This document shows positions 1 to 9,293 of a DNA stretch of 31,067 bases, one piece after another. Where the stretch lies: positions 1-31,067 of the forward strand of contig JAUXAC010000012.1 in the NCBI GenBank assembly GCA_030615035.1. Direction: 5' to 3'. The DNA comes from Dehalococcoidia bacterium. Its GTDB lineage: Bacteria; Chloroflexota; Dehalococcoidia; Dehalococcoidales; RBG-16-60-22. The notes below the pieces were generated by a model, which had not been told where the DNA came from, searched no databases, and was given only the letters and a program-made list of their open reading frames with translations. Positions within the stretch are counted from its first letter, which is position 1. Every line of letters starts with the position of its first letter. Both the position numbers and the translations under genes were made by a program.

Positions 1-252
1 ATGGCGCGGGAGGTGGTGCACCGGTTGCAGATAATGCGCCGCTCTGCCGGGTTTGATATTGCCGACTATATTGTTACTTATTATCAAGGGGAAGCTTATA
101 TTAGGGAAGTAATAGAGGATTTTGCTGACTACATTAAGCAAGAAACGCTGTCCCGGCAGCTTGTTGAGGGGGTTCCTGGAGAGGGCATCTTTACTGAAAG
201 CCATAGGTTGGGTGGCTATGACATATTATTGGGAGTGAGAAGATTGGGTTGA
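1..252 (+). CDS. ileS: Isoleucyl-tRNA synthetase, C-terminal end (partial)
   Basis: The 83 visible residues match the end of bacterial IleRS, the cytoplasmic enzyme that charges tRNA-Ile. The stretch begins AREVVHRLQ and continues into SAGFDIADYI, which is the helical tRNA-binding extension after the anticodon-binding domain. The HIGH and KMSKS catalytic motifs lie upstream, outside the window. The ATG at base 1 is an internal Met, so the gene is open at its 5' end. The TGA at 250-252 is followed after one base by the stop codon of the convergent htrA gene, and no terminator hairpin separates them. Identification is by recall of the family; the short fragment limits certainty. Confidence 0.85.
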   Translation: MAREVVHRLQIMRRSAGFDIADYIVTYYQGEAYIREVIEDFADYIKQETLSRQLVEGVPGEGIFTESHRLGGYDILLGVRRLG

Positions 253-253
253 G

Positions 254-1339
254 TTAGGGCAGTGGGCTCTCGGCAAGTATGGCATAAGTAGTATTTTTAG
301 TATCACCCCGCCAGAAGGTTATTTTTACCCTTTGGTCAATTTGACTGGAGTGTATAGCTTTTATTAATTCCTGGGCAGTGGATACTTCTTTACCATTCAG
401 GTTGACAACGACATCACCCGGCTCTAATCCAGCTTCTTTATCAGCTGGACTGCCCGGGGCTACATGGGTGACAAGCGCTCCTTCGTCATATGTGGGATGA
501 AGCCCTACCCCCAGATAAGGACGAATCACATACCCAGTAGTAACTAATTCCTCAATAATCGGTATAGCTACATTGATACTTATAGCGTAGCCCATACCCT
601 CTACCCCGGTAGTAACAATCTTGATACTGGTAATACCAATTACCTCACCCTGCATATTCACTAGCGGACCACCACTGTTACCCGGATTGATAGCAGCGCT
701 GGTTTCAATAAGCTCATAGAGCGTTTGTCCTGAGGACACTGTTATAGAAACCCCCAGGCGACTAACTATGCCCTCTTTGGCACTTATCCCCAGCCCTAGT
801 GGGTTGCCGATAGTCACTACCCAGTCACCAACCCTCAATCGGGAAGAGTCACCTATATTAGCTAGCGGTAGGTTTCTGGCATCAATCTTGACTACAGCCA
901 AGTCAGTAAGAGGGTCAGTTCGTACTGTTTCTGCGGCAAAGGTTCTGCCATCGGCCAAGGTTACCGTAATACTCTCAGCCCCCGCTACCACATGATTATT
1001 GGTTATGATAATTCCATTTTTATCTATAATCCACCCTGAGCCAGCACCCTCTTGGATAAATGGTCGGTTAAAAAAATCATAGGTTATAACTTCGGTATTA
1101 ATAGCTACTACTGAAGGCTTAACTCGAGCCACTACATCGGCAATATCAGGTAATACTAAGACCTGACCTTCTGTGGGTGGTGGTGTCCAGTTGGGGTCGA
1201 TTGGGGTAGCGGTATGGGTGGGTAGTGTGCTTGGTGGCGGTGAAATATCTGTGTTGGGCAGCAGGCAGCCAGTCCATAGAAAAAGGGATATAAGTATAAT
1301 AAGACAAGTTAATAGATATTTTATGTTTGGTCTTTTCAT
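254..1339 (-). CDS. htrA: HtrA/DegP-family serine protease with PDZ domain
   Basis: Envelope quality-control protease. Residues are numbered from the upstream ATG at 1351 (365 aa). A hydrophobic N-terminal segment at about 11-28 ends in WTGC, a possible but imperfect lipobox because Trp sits at -3. A Pro/Thr-rich linker follows at about 31-65, then the trypsin-like domain with catalytic His120 (TNNHVV), Asp150 (DPLTDLAVVK) and Ser226 (GNSGGPL), then one PDZ domain at about 275-360. The protein is therefore probably anchored on the outer face of the membrane. I chose the ATG at 1339 (MKRPNIKYL) because a good -10 box (TACAAT, 1350-1355) overlaps the ATG at 1351; transcription would then begin almost at the second ATG. 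The gene lies downstream of trpB2 but behind its terminator. Confidence 0.9.
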   Translation of the reverse strand: MKRPNIKYLLTCLIILISLFLWTGCLLPNTDISPPPSTLPTHTATPIDPNWTPPPTEGQVLVLPDIADVVARVKPSVVAINTEVITYDFFNRPFIQEGAGSGWIIDKNGIIITNNHVVAGAESITVTLADGRTFAAETVRTDPLTDLAVVKIDARNLPLANIGDSSRLRVGDWVVTIGNPLGLGISAKEGIVSRLGVSITVSSGQTLYELIETSAAINPGNSGGPLVNMQGEVIGITSIKIVTTGVEGMGYAISINVAIPIIEELVTTGYVIRPYLGVGLHPTYDEGALVTHVAPGSPADKEAGLEPGDVVVNLNGKEVSTAQELIKAIHSSQIDQRVKITFWRGDTKNTTYAILAESPLP

Positions 1340-1349
1340 TGCTGATGAC

Positions 1350-1378
1350 ATTGTAGCACGCAGGCAAAGTCAGGGCAA
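1350..1378 (-). promoter_or_regulatory. Putative htrA promoter with extended -10
   Basis: On the minus strand there is TTGCCC, a 17-base spacer ending in TGC, then TACAAT. The TGn before the -10 recurs in other promoters of this window. Predicted transcription begins within a few bases of the ATG at 1339, so the mRNA would be nearly leaderless. The -35 box overlaps the U-tract of the trpB2 terminator. Confidence 0.5.
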
Positions 1379-1410
1379 AAATAAGGGGCTGGGTATAAGC
1401 CCAGCCCCTT
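1376..1410 (-). terminator. Intrinsic terminator after trpB2
   Basis: A perfect 11-bp stem (1383-1393 with 1400-1410) has a 6-base loop. On the minus strand it is followed by ATTTTTG. It lies 14 bases past the trpB2 stop and should isolate trpB2 from htrA. Confidence 0.85.
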
Positions 1411-1424
1411 ATCTTGCGATAGAT

Positions 1425-2798
1425 TTATGCTCCGGGTACTTCAGGCAGGTGAGCCAGTGCCTTCTTTACTTCTTCCTCAGGATAAGCATAATCTACGAGT
1501 TTACCCGAGAGGTATTCATCATAGGCAGCCAAATCAAAGTGCCCGTGCCCGCTGTGAGCTATTAGGATTGTTTTTGCTTCACCTGATTCCCGGCACTTGA
1601 GGGCTTCATCAATAGCTACCTTGACGTTGTGGCATGGCTCTGGGGCGGTGATAATGCCCTCGGTGCGGGCAAACCTTACCCCGGCTTCAAAGGTTTCTGT
1701 CTGGTGCTTTGCCTTGGCCTCAATCAAGCCCAGCTTGTAGAGGTGGCAGATGATGGATGCCATGCCATGGTAGCGCAGTCCGCCGGCGTGGACGTCTGGT
1801 GGGATAAAGGTATGGCCCAAGGTGTACATCAGAATGATAGGAGCGAGCCCGGCCTCGTCCCCAAAATCCCAGGCATAGATGCCCTTGGTTAGGCTGGGAC
1901 AGGCTTGAGGCTCAACACAGATGATGCGCAAGTTTGGTTTGGCTCCGCTAATTTTATCCCTGACCCAGGGCAGCAATTGCCCGCCGAAGTTAGAGCCGCC
2001 GCCGATGCAACCGACAATAATATCGGGGTAGGCATCTGCCATCTCCATTTGCTTTCGGCACTCCTCCCCGACAATGGTCTGGTGAAGCAGAACATGGTTG
2101 GCGACACTACCGATGGAGTACTTGGCATCGTCGTCGCCAAAGGCATCTTGAATGGCTTCGCTGATGGCGATTCCCAGACTCCCCGGGTGCTCTGGATTTT
2201 CGGCGAGAAGACGGCGCCCAACCTCGGTGTCTGAACTGGGACTGGGAACACACTTTGCTCCCCAGGTCTCCATCAGGATGCGGCGGTATGGCTTCTGGTT
2301 GTAGCTTACCCTGACCATATAGACCTTGCATTCCAGACCGAAGAACGCGCAACCCATCGCCAGGGCACTGCCCCACTGTCCGGCACCGGTCTCGGTAGCC
2401 ATGCGCTTGACCCCTTCCTTCTTGGCATAGTAGGCTTGGGCAATCGCAGTGTTAGGCTTGTGGCTGCCCGCCTGGCTTGTCCCCTCATACTTATAGAAAA
2501 TTTTGGCTGGCGTGTCCAGAGCCTTCTCCAGCCGATACGCCCGATGCAAAGCTGTAGGTCTGTAGGTGCGGTAAGCAGCTAGCACCTCTTCCGGAATTTC
2601 AATGTAGCGCTCGGTGCTGAACTCCTGTTTATTGACCGCGTCAGAGAAGAGGGGAGGGGGTAAAGGCCCTTCCCTGGGAAGGGGTTCCTTGGTGCCGGGA
2701 TGGCGCAAGGGTGGTAGTGGCTCGGGCAAATCAGGCAGGATATTATACCAATGAGTTGGCATATCCTTTTGGTCAAGAAAATACATTGCTCTTTCCAT
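1425..2798 (-). CDS. trpB2: TrpB2-type tryptophan synthase beta chain
   Basis: PLP enzyme that makes tryptophan from indole and serine. At 457 residues it has the long N-terminal extension typical of the TrpB2 branch (canonical TrpB1 is about 400). The PLP Schiff-base lysine is Lys114 in [12 protein letters not shown], and the phosphate-binding glycine loop is CIGGGSN at 264-270. No trpA partner is adjacent, as is common for TrpB2, which can act alone on free indole. The start ATG has a strong GGAGG 5 bases upstream (2804-2808). The long leader carries a Trp-specific T-box, and a small Trp-codon-rich ORF runs across the ribosome binding site and the first 26 bases of this gene out of frame. 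Control by tryptophan supply is therefore very likely. An intrinsic terminator follows. Confidence 0.93.
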   Translation of the reverse strand: MERAMYFLDQKDMPTHWYNILPDLPEPLPPLRHPGTKEPLPREGPLPPPLFSDAVNKQEFSTERYIEIPEEVLAAYRTYRPTALHRAYRLEKALDTPAKIFYKYEGTSQAGSHKPNTAIAQAYYAKKEGVKRMATETGAGQWGSALAMGCAFFGLECKVYMVRVSYNQKPYRRILMETWGAKCVPSPSSDTEVGRRLLAENPEHPGSLGIAISEAIQDAFGDDDAKYSIGSVANHVLLHQTIVGEECRKQMEMADAYPDIIVGCIGGGSNFGGQLLPWVRDKISGAKPNLRIICVEPQACPSLTKGIYAWDFGDEAGLAPIILMYTLGHTFIPPDVHAGGLRYHGMASIICHLYKLGLIEAKAKHQTETFEAGVRFARTEGIITAPEPCHNVKVAIDEALKCRESGEAKTILIAHSGHGHFDLAAYDEYLSGKLVDYAYPEEEVKKALAHLPEVPGA

Positions 2799-2880
2799 TT
2801 TTTCCTCCTTTTATTTTTGGTTTACAGGCTAATTTCTCCACTCGGCCCCAGCGGGGCCACCTCCATGACATAGTAGACAT
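2773..2880 (-). CDS. Putative Trp-rich leader peptide overlapping trpB2
   Basis: A 35-codon ORF follows a near-ideal AGGAGG (9 bases before the ATG). The peptide begins [16 protein letters not shown], so Trp occupies codons 6, 8 and 11, at 2848-2865. An internal ATG (codon 4) could also serve as start. A GGCCCC-GCT-GGGGCC hairpin covers codons 8 to 13. The ORF contains the trpB2 Shine-Dalgarno within it and ends at a TGA (2773-2775) 26 bases into trpB2 in another frame. Three Trp codons in six, directly upstream of a tryptophan synthase, point to a leader peptide whose stalling senses charged tRNA-Trp. This role is inference; no homologue was searched. Confidence 0.6.
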   Translation of the reverse strand: MSTMSWRWPRWGRVEKLACKPKIKGGKNGKSNVFS

Positions 2881-2936
2881 ATTTGTTAACCTCCTAGTCT
2901 CTATTTTTCAAATCCGAAACCTCTCACAACAAGTAT

Positions 2937-3250
2937 AAAAAAGCCTCCCGCCCTTGAAGGGGCGGGAGGCTTGCTTCCGCGGTGCCACCCTTCTTAGTCA
3001 TCTCCCTGAAGGGACCAGATGACTATCTCTATCAGGTACAGAGACTATAGCACAAGATACTTAACTCGATACCCTGGGGCTTGATAACGCTTCCCTTGCG
3101 TCAAAGCCTACTTATCTGCCAGTCTGGCAGCTTTCGGTTTGCGGCTCCCAAGTCCATTCAACTTCTGCGCTGGCATCGGCTCACACCTTCCCCGACTCTC
3201 TGAGCCCCGCTTTGAAGCCTACTAGTCTTGTTCACAGCCTTTGCACTATT
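2937..3250 (-). promoter_or_regulatory. Trp-specific T-box riboswitch leader
   Basis: Read on the minus strand, the leader has the T-box family landmarks. The T-box core AAGGGTGGCACCGCGG lies at about 2979-2994. It is followed by a terminator with an 11-bp stem (2943-2953 with 2960-2970) and six U. The Stem I signature GAA-TGG-ACTTGGGAG lies at about 3145-3159, which makes the specifier codon TGG (3154-3156), that is tryptophan. Uncharged tRNA-Trp should stabilise the antiterminator and allow transcription of trpB2. Specifier assignment uses the standard position after the conserved GAA. Confidence 0.92.
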
Positions 3251-3256
3251 GTGGGA

Positions 3257-3285
3257 AGTTTAACACCATATCAATAACTTGTCAA
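3257..3285 (-). promoter_or_regulatory. Promoter of the trpB2 T-box leader
   Basis: Consensus TTGACA at 3280-3285 and TAAACT at 3257-3262 are separated by 17 bases, with a TGT just before the -10. Transcription should start near 3250, giving a leader of about 450 bases before trpB2. Confidence 0.75.
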
Positions 3286-3311
3286 GTAGTCAAAATTGAG
3301 AAGATTTTTAT

Positions 3312-3629
3312 AACCAATCCCCCTTCCTTAATTAAGGAGAGGTGGATTATTTAATAGAAGAGGGGCTTCGCCCCTCTTAGACACCCTTAAAGGGGGTTTT
3401 TTAAGGACAGGCGAGAAAAGGGGGCGAAGTCTTTCTAAAATCTCTTCTCCCTCTTTTTAGGGAGCAGACGTACTATAAGGAGAGTTGAAGAGAGGCGAAG
3501 CCTCTCTTATCTATCCCTTCCCCCTTCCCCTTATTAAGGGGAAGGGGGATAAAGGGGGATGGGGTTGCCAAATAAAACTTAAAGGGGGAGGGTCACCAAA
3601 TAAATATTAAGGGGGTGAGTTAATAAAAC
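3312..3629. repeat. MITE-like intergenic repeat, copy 1 (long form)
   Basis: This gap between the trpB2 promoter and rpsB holds the longest copy of the family. It contains two GGGGC-GAA-GCCCC-type hairpins (about 3358-3378 and 3490-3508), a CCCTTCCCCTT-ATT-AAGGGGAAGGG hairpin near 3520-3548, the GGGGGATAAAGGGGGATGGGG tail, and a second partial tail (GGGGGAGGGTCACC). The ends are related inverted sequences: AACCAATCCCCCTT on the left and the complement of AACCCCATCCCCCTT on the right. There is no transposase or convincing ORF inside. Confidence 0.85.
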
Positions 3630-3634
3630 TGCTG

Positions 3635-3664
3635 TTGTCGTATAATAAAAGGTTATGCTATACT
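3635..3664 (+). promoter_or_regulatory. Promoter of the rpsB operon
   Basis: TTGTCG (3635-3640), 18-base spacer, then TGC-TATACT (-10 at 3659-3664). The first base of the TTG is also the first base of the longest possible rpsB frame, so that upstream start cannot be used from this promoter. An alternative -10, TATAAT, is at 3641-3646. Confidence 0.6.
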
Positions 3665-3709
3665 GTTAAGCGACAAAAAGCTATTATTTGGATGGAAAGG
3701 GGCAGAAAT

Positions 3710-4495
3710 TTGCCAGATACAACTACCATTAAGCAACTTTTAGAAGCCGGGGCTCATTTCGGTCATCAGACCGGCCGCTGGCATCCCCGTATGAAGAATT
3801 ACATCTTCACCAAGCGCAACGGTATTCATATAATTGACCTGGAACAAACGGCAACCATGTTAGACAAGGCCTGCGATTTTGTGCGGGATGTGGTAGCCGA
3901 AGGTGGCACTATCCTCTTTGTTGGTACCAAAAAGCAGGCTCAGGAGTCGGTGGCAGAAGAGGCTCAGCGCTGTGATATGTATTACGTTGATCAGCGTTGG
4001 ATAGGAGGAATGCTGACCAATTTCGCTACTATCCAGTCCCGTATCGACCACCTGGTCCGTTTGGAAGACCAGCAATCCAGAGGAGAGTTTGGGCGCCTGT
4101 CTAAAAAGGAGGTCTTGAAGATCGGGGAAGAAATTGCGCGCCTCAATCGGCAGATGGGGGGAATCAAAGAGATGACCAGTCTACCCAGCGCCCTATTCAT
4201 TGTTGACCCAATAAAAGAGAAGATTGCTCTCGCTGAAGCCAAACGTATGGGAATACCGATTGTAGCTATAGCCGATAGCAACTGCAATCCTGATGATATA
4301 GACTATCCTATTCCGGCCAATGATGACGCTATTCGAGCCATTAGACTGATATGCAGTAAAATTGCCGACGCGGTTATTGAAGGCAAAACCGGCACCACCG
4401 AGATTTCAGCAGAGGAGGGAGAGGAAGAAGGCTTGGGAGAACCTGAGGTTGCAGAAACTATGGAACCACTCATTTTTACCCCTGAAGAGGAATGA
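3710..4495 (+). CDS. rpsB: 30S ribosomal protein S2
   Basis: Small-subunit protein S2, which binds at the head-body junction and helps recruit S1. The diagnostic start [19 protein letters not shown] and the motif GTKKQAQ are present, and IVDP and NDDAIRAI occur where expected. The frame stays open back to 3635, but the promoter lies there. The TTG at 3710 has AAAGGGG 7 bases upstream and gives a 261-residue protein of normal length; the ATG at 3692 is the other option. The C-terminus is acidic ([15 protein letters not shown]), common in this family. It is the first gene of a six-gene cluster, and its stop overlaps the ATGA at 4492. Confidence 0.96.
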   Translation: MPDTTTIKQLLEAGAHFGHQTGRWHPRMKNYIFTKRNGIHIIDLEQTATMLDKACDFVRDVVAEGGTILFVGTKKQAQESVAEEAQRCDMYYVDQRWIGGMLTNFATIQSRIDHLVRLEDQQSRGEFGRLSKKEVLKIGEEIARLNRQMGGIKEMTSLPSALFIVDPIKEKIALAEAKRMGIPIVAIADSNCNPDDIDYPIPANDDAIRAIRLICSKIADAVIEGKTGTTEISAEEGEEEGLGEPEVAETMEPLIFTPEEE

Positions 4496-4509
4496 AGGAG
4501 GGAGAATTT

Positions 4510-5740
<1,231 letters not shown>

Positions 5741-5745
5741 GGAAG

Positions 5746-6303
5746 ATGGTCGGAGACATTTTACAAGGCATTGAAGAAAAGATGCAAACTTCCGCTGGGG
5801 GTTTGGAGAAGGAATTAGCTACCATCCGTACCGGGCACGCTACACCTGCCCTAATAGAACATATTAAAGTTGAGTATGTTGGTGTTCCCACTCCACTTAA
5901 TCAAATTGCTGGTATTTCTGCACCTGAAGCCAGACTCCTCGTTATCCAGCCCTGGGACAAGAGCAGTATACGTAATATAGAGAAGGCTATCTTGAAGTCT
6001 GACCTGGGGCTGAACCCGTCTAGTGATGGGAATGTAATTCGGATAGGTATCCCGCAACTCTCTGAAGAGCGGCGACAGGAGCTAATTAAGGTGGTGCGAA
6101 AAAGGATTGAAGAAAGAAAAATAGCCGTGCGTAATCTAAGACATGAAGCCATGAATGAGCTGAAAAATCTAGAGAAAAATAAAGAGATATCACAGGATGA
6201 GCATAAGCGTGCCCTAAATCAGCTACAAAAACTTACCGACTGCTTTATCGCTGACATCGAAGAAATTGGGCGCAATAAAGAGGTAGAACTCACGGAGGTC
6301 TAA
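5746..6303 (+). CDS. frr: Ribosome recycling factor
   Basis: Splits post-termination ribosomes together with EF-G. It has 185 residues, the usual length. The family start (LEKELATIRTGHATPALIEHI), YVGVPTPLNQIA and the long helical C-terminus with VRNLRHEAMNELK are all present. The ATG lies 5 bases after the pyrH stop, with GGGAAG upstream. Nothing is unusual. Confidence 0.97.
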   Translation: MVGDILQGIEEKMQTSAGGLEKELATIRTGHATPALIEHIKVEYVGVPTPLNQIAGISAPEARLLVIQPWDKSSIRNIEKAILKSDLGLNPSSDGNVIRIGIPQLSEERRQELIKVVRKRIEERKIAVRNLRHEAMNELKNLEKNKEISQDEHKRALNQLQKLTDCFIADIEEIGRNKEVELTEV

Positions 6304-6326
6304 CCCGGATTGTAGGAGTCTTAACC

Positions 6327-7058
6327 TTGTTTGATAAGATGAAAGCTACCGCAACAGCTATGAAAAAATTTACTCGCCTGCCTACTCATGTTGCCATTGT
6401 GCCTGACGGTAATGGTAGATGGGCAGAACAACGCGGGTTATCCAGGCTTAAGGGGCACCATGCCGGGGTAAAAAACATGCGTGCCATAGTTGAATACCTT
6501 AACGATTACCAGATAAAGTATGTAACGCTTTATGGCTTTTCCACAGAAAACTGGGGCCGACCCGGAGACGAGATTGACGGTTTATTCCGTATCTTAGAGG
6601 AGAGGATAGGTAAAGACGTTCCTAAGCTTCACAAGAAGGGTGTTAGAATTCGCCACCTTGGTCGCCTTGAAGAACTCCCGCCATGGCTACAGCAAGCTAT
6701 AAATAGGGGGATGGAGCTGACCAAGAATAACACTGGAATGACTCTTAATCTTGCCTTCAATTATGGGGGGCGCGTTGAGATTTTAGATGCAGCGTGTCGC
6801 CTTGTCGCTGAAGGCATCCCGCCGGAAAAAATAAATGAGCAATTGTTTAGTAGTTACCTTTATACTGCTGGATTACCTGACGTTGACCTACTAATTCGCA
6901 CTGGAGATGAACTCCGCCTTAGTAACTTCCTGATATGGCAAACGGCTTACAGCGAATACTATTTTACCAGGGTCTTATGGCCCGACTTCACCAAAGAAGA
7001 TATCGACAAAGCACTGCTTGCCTATAGCCAGAGAGAAAGGCGCTTCGGCGCATTATAA
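6327..7058 (+). CDS. uppS: Isoprenyl (undecaprenyl) diphosphate synthase
   Basis: Cis-prenyltransferase that makes the polyprenyl carrier for cell-wall and surface glycan synthesis. It has the catalytic P-loop motif VPDGNGRWA (Asp27), the HHAGVKN region, YGFSTENWGRP, and the C-terminal RTGDELRLSNFLIWQ block. The usual sequence there is RTGGE; Asp replaces the second Gly. The start is TTG at 6327 with AGGAG 9 bases upstream; an ATG at 6339 is the alternative. It lies 23 bases after frr and 6 bases before cdsA, so the pair is probably co-transcribed. Confidence 0.95.
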   Translation: MFDKMKATATAMKKFTRLPTHVAIVPDGNGRWAEQRGLSRLKGHHAGVKNMRAIVEYLNDYQIKYVTLYGFSTENWGRPGDEIDGLFRILEERIGKDVPKLHKKGVRIRHLGRLEELPPWLQQAINRGMELTKNNTGMTLNLAFNYGGRVEILDAACRLVAEGIPPEKINEQLFSSYLYTAGLPDVDLLIRTGDELRLSNFLIWQTAYSEYYFTRVLWPDFTKEDIDKALLAYSQRERRFGAL

Positions 7059-7064
7059 AGCCGC

Positions 7065-7922
7065 ATGCTCAAGAAAAGAATCATAACTGCACTGTGGGGC
7101 ATTCCTCTTCTTATCGTTGCCGTCTGGTTTGATAAACCATTACCCTGGTTCACCGTATTCGTGGCTATCTGGGGATTGCTGGCTGCTTTTGAGTTCTACA
7201 GGATGGTGGCTGTCTCAGGGGTGCCGCCACTCACTTACTTTGGACTGATTTGGACTCTACTCTTCATTCTTAGCCGCGATTCAGATTTATTATCCATTCT
7301 TGAACCTCACTTTAACCCTGACTTACTTACGCCGCTTCTATTAACTTCAGCTATGGTGCTATCCTTGATATGGCTACTACTGCGCCCGCAAAAAGAAGGG
7401 GCTTTTATTGGCTGGGCGTGGACAATAGCTGGAATCCTCTACGTGGGGTGGCTGCTAAGCTACTTGGTGGCATTAAGAGGCCTAGACGACGGTCGAAATT
7501 GGGTATTTTTTGTTCTGTTTGTCAGCTTTGCCTCTGACACCACTGCTTTCTTCGTTGGCCGGGCACTGGGTAGGCATCACCTTGCCCCACGTATCAGTCC
7601 GGGCAAAACCTGGGAAGGAACTATAGCCGGAGTCTTTGGGGCTATCATTATTAGCCTGCTCTTTACTATACCTACGCATCTTGACCTTCATATTAATATT
7701 AGCTTGTGGCAGGCAATACTCCTGGGCTTTCTGGTCAGCGTTTTCGGTCAATGCGGCGACCTGGTAGAGTCCTTGCTTAAACGCAACATGGGAGTAAAAG
7801 AGTCCGGCAAGCTAATGCCGGGGCACGGTGGTGTCCTTGACCGGACAGATAGCATTGTCTTTGCTGGCATAGTTGTCTACCTATACTACACGTTTATTTA
7901 TCCGGCGATAATGGTTGGCTGA
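7065..7922 (+). CDS. cdsA: Phosphatidate cytidylyltransferase
   Basis: Integral membrane enzyme that makes CDP-diacylglycerol from phosphatidate and CTP, the branch point of phospholipid synthesis. The 285 residues have about eight hydrophobic segments and end in the CDS signature at about 236-263: SLLKR, then KESG, then LMPGHGGVLDRTDS. The usual KD pair of the signature is KE here (Glu246), a conservative change at a conserved acidic site. Upstream, ISPGKTWEGTIAG is also typical. The gene closes the cluster: dxr, rseP and ispG, which often follow cdsA, are not here, and a repeat element comes next instead. Confidence 0.95.
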   Translation: MLKKRIITALWGIPLLIVAVWFDKPLPWFTVFVAIWGLLAAFEFYRMVAVSGVPPLTYFGLIWTLLFILSRDSDLLSILEPHFNPDLLTPLLLTSAMVLSLIWLLLRPQKEGAFIGWAWTIAGILYVGWLLSYLVALRGLDDGRNWVFFVLFVSFASDTTAFFVGRALGRHHLAPRISPGKTWEGTIAGVFGAIIISLLFTIPTHLDLHINISLWQAILLGFLVSVFGQCGDLVESLLKRNMGVKESGKLMPGHGGVLDRTDSIVFAGIVVYLYYTFIYPAIMVG

Positions 7923-7949
7923 ATTGACTTTAGTTTGCTAGGAGAATGT

Positions 7950-8206
7950 CTATCAACCTCACCCCTCGAAGAGTCTTCGACCTTTATCCCCCTCTCCTTC
8001 AAAGGAGAGGGGGAAGATATTAATAAGAAGAGGGGCGGAGCCCCCTCTTAAACGCCTCATTAGCTTAATCTTCCTTAAAAGGAAAGTCAAAGAGAGGCGA
8101 AGCCTCCGATATGCTCGGGGAGTTTTAGGGGACGAAGTCCCTCTTACATAACCCTTCCCCCTTCCCCTTATCAAGGGGAAGGGGGATAAAGGGGGATGGG
8201 GTTATT
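7950..8206. repeat. MITE-like intergenic repeat, copy 2
   Basis: Fills most of the cdsA-rsmG gap. The left end TATCAACCTCACCCC is the reverse complement of the right end GGGGTGAGGTTGATA seen in other copies, which suggests terminal inverted repeats. It contains an extra palindrome TCGAAGA-G-TCTTCGA (about 7975-7990), an AGAGGCGAAGCCTC hairpin, and the core CTTCCCCTTATCAAGGGGAAG with the GGGATAAAGGGGGATGGGG tail. An open frame on the minus strand here is translated repeat, not a gene. Confidence 0.85.
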
Positions 8207-8239
8207 AGACTCAATTATTACTCTATCTGGCAGTAACGG

Positions 8240-8248
8240 TGATATAAT
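8240..8248 (+). promoter_or_regulatory. Extended -10 promoter of rsmG
   Basis: TGA-TATAAT (the -10 is 8243-8248) lies about 28 bases before the ATG at 8276. No good -35 is seen at 17 bases, which is tolerated for extended -10 promoters. Confidence 0.5.
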
Positions 8249-8275
8249 TGAAGCAAAGTCTGGGCAGTGGCTATC

Positions 8276-8998
8276 ATGGAAAAACTTAACGTCGGGGCTA
8301 AAAAATTAGGATTGCATCTTACCCCTCATCAGCTTGAGCAGTTCCATATCTATTATCAGGAGTTGATAGACTGGAACCAGCGAATGAACCTTACCGCTAT
8401 TACCGGCTATGAAGAGGTGCAGATTAAACACTTTCTTGATTCGCTTACCGTGCTTCTGGCTCTGAAGCAACCGATGGGTAGCGGGAGCTTCCAGCTTATT
8501 GATGTCGGCACCGGAGCGGGCATACCCGGAATTCCGCTTAAAATTTTATTGCCTGATATTAAACTGGTGCTGCTTGACGCCACCGCTAAAAAAGCTGCCT
8601 TTTTATATCACATTAAACAAAAACTGGAGCTGGATGGTGTTGAAATCGTGGTTGGTCGAGCTGAGGATGTTGCCCACGAAGCTCAATATCGGGAGAAGTT
8701 TGAGCTGGTGCTTTCACGAGCGGTGGCTCGCCTGCCTACTCTTGTTGAATTAACCTTACCCTTTTGTGCTATTGGCGGTAGCTTTGTTGCCCAGAAAAAA
8801 GGGCTTATTGACCCGGAACTGAGTCAGGCGGTTAGGGCGATTAGTCTCTTGGGGGGAAACTTTCGGGAGATGAAGAAGGTTGACCTGGAAGAATTTACCG
8901 ATGAGCGCTGGTTAATAACCATTGATAAGGTATTACCAACACCTCAGCAATACCCTCGCCGCCCTGGCATCCCCGCCAAAAGGCCACTCCTTCCCTGA
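8276..8998 (+). CDS. rsmG: 16S rRNA (guanine527-N7)-methyltransferase
   Basis: SAM-dependent enzyme that methylates G527 of 16S rRNA (formerly GidB). The SAM-binding motif LIDVGTGAGIPGIPLKI, the WNQRMNLTAI block near the N-terminus, VGRAED, and the C-terminal YPRRPGIPAKRPL are all present. I chose the ATG at 8276 (MEKLNVGAK, 240 residues); a GTG at 8267 in frame adds three residues. Neither has a strong Shine-Dalgarno. The gene stands alone between two repeats, so it is probably monocistronic. Confidence 0.95.
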   Translation: MEKLNVGAKKLGLHLTPHQLEQFHIYYQELIDWNQRMNLTAITGYEEVQIKHFLDSLTVLLALKQPMGSGSFQLIDVGTGAGIPGIPLKILLPDIKLVLLDATAKKAAFLYHIKQKLELDGVEIVVGRAEDVAHEAQYREKFELVLSRAVARLPTLVELTLPFCAIGGSFVAQKKGLIDPELSQAVRAISLLGGNFREMKKVDLEEFTDERWLITIDKVLPTPQQYPRRPGIPAKRPLLP

Positions 8999-9037
8999 TA
9001 ACCAAGCAAACATTAGAAGCTGCCTATCAGAGGTAGC

Positions 9038-9232
9038 TAGAAGGGGCGAAGCCCCTCTTTTTAATATCCTTCCCCCTCTCCTTTGAAGGAGAGGGATGCC
9101 AAAGGAGAGTTAAAGAGAGGTGGGGCCTCTCTCATATAACCATTCCCCCTTCCCCTTATCAAGGGGAAGGGGGATAAAGGGGGATAGGGTTACCCAATAA
9201 AGACCTAAAAGGGGTGAGGTTGATAAGCAATC
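9038..9232. repeat. MITE-like intergenic repeat, copy 3
   Basis: Lies between rsmG and pdxS. In order it has AGGGGCGAAGCCCCT, CCCTCTCCTTTGAAGGAGAGGG, AGAGAGGTGGGGCCTCTCT (a variant of the GAA-loop hairpin), the CCCCTTATCAAGGGG core, GGGATAAAGGGGGATAGGGTT, and the right end GGGGTGAGGTTGATAAGCAA. The TTGATA of the right end serves as a probable -35 box for pdxS. Confidence 0.85.
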
Positions 9233-9248
9233 TAAACAGTAGTAAAAT
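9220..9248 (+). promoter_or_regulatory. pdxS promoter whose -35 lies in the repeat
   Basis: TTGATA (9220-9225, inside the repeat right end), 17-base spacer, TAAAAT (9243-9248). A TATAAT at 9248-9253 overlaps but lacks a -35 at normal distance. The element seems to have brought half of the promoter. Confidence 0.5.
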
Positions 9249-9293
9249 ATAATTACAAAAGTTACAGGCTTCGGGTAGAGTGAGGAGAAAGAT

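Noticed and set aside
1905..2234. Plus-strand open frames opposite trpB2 (also 1629-1892)
   Set aside because: Shadows of the trpB2 codon pattern, with no ribosome site and no family features.
2579..2776. Open frame inside trpB2 as a continuation of the Trp-rich leader ORF
   Set aside because: Codon-by-codon reading shows that the leader frame stops at TGA 2773-2775; this other frame is a shadow.
3635..3709. N-terminal extension of S2 starting at TTG 3635
   Set aside because: The -35 and -10 of the operon lie within it, and the family start fits TTG 3710 with AAAGGGG upstream.
7959..8174. A 71-codon frame on the minus strand between cdsA and rsmG
   Set aside because: It lies wholly inside repeat copy 2 and is translated palindromic repeat; similar frames appear wherever the repeat occurs.
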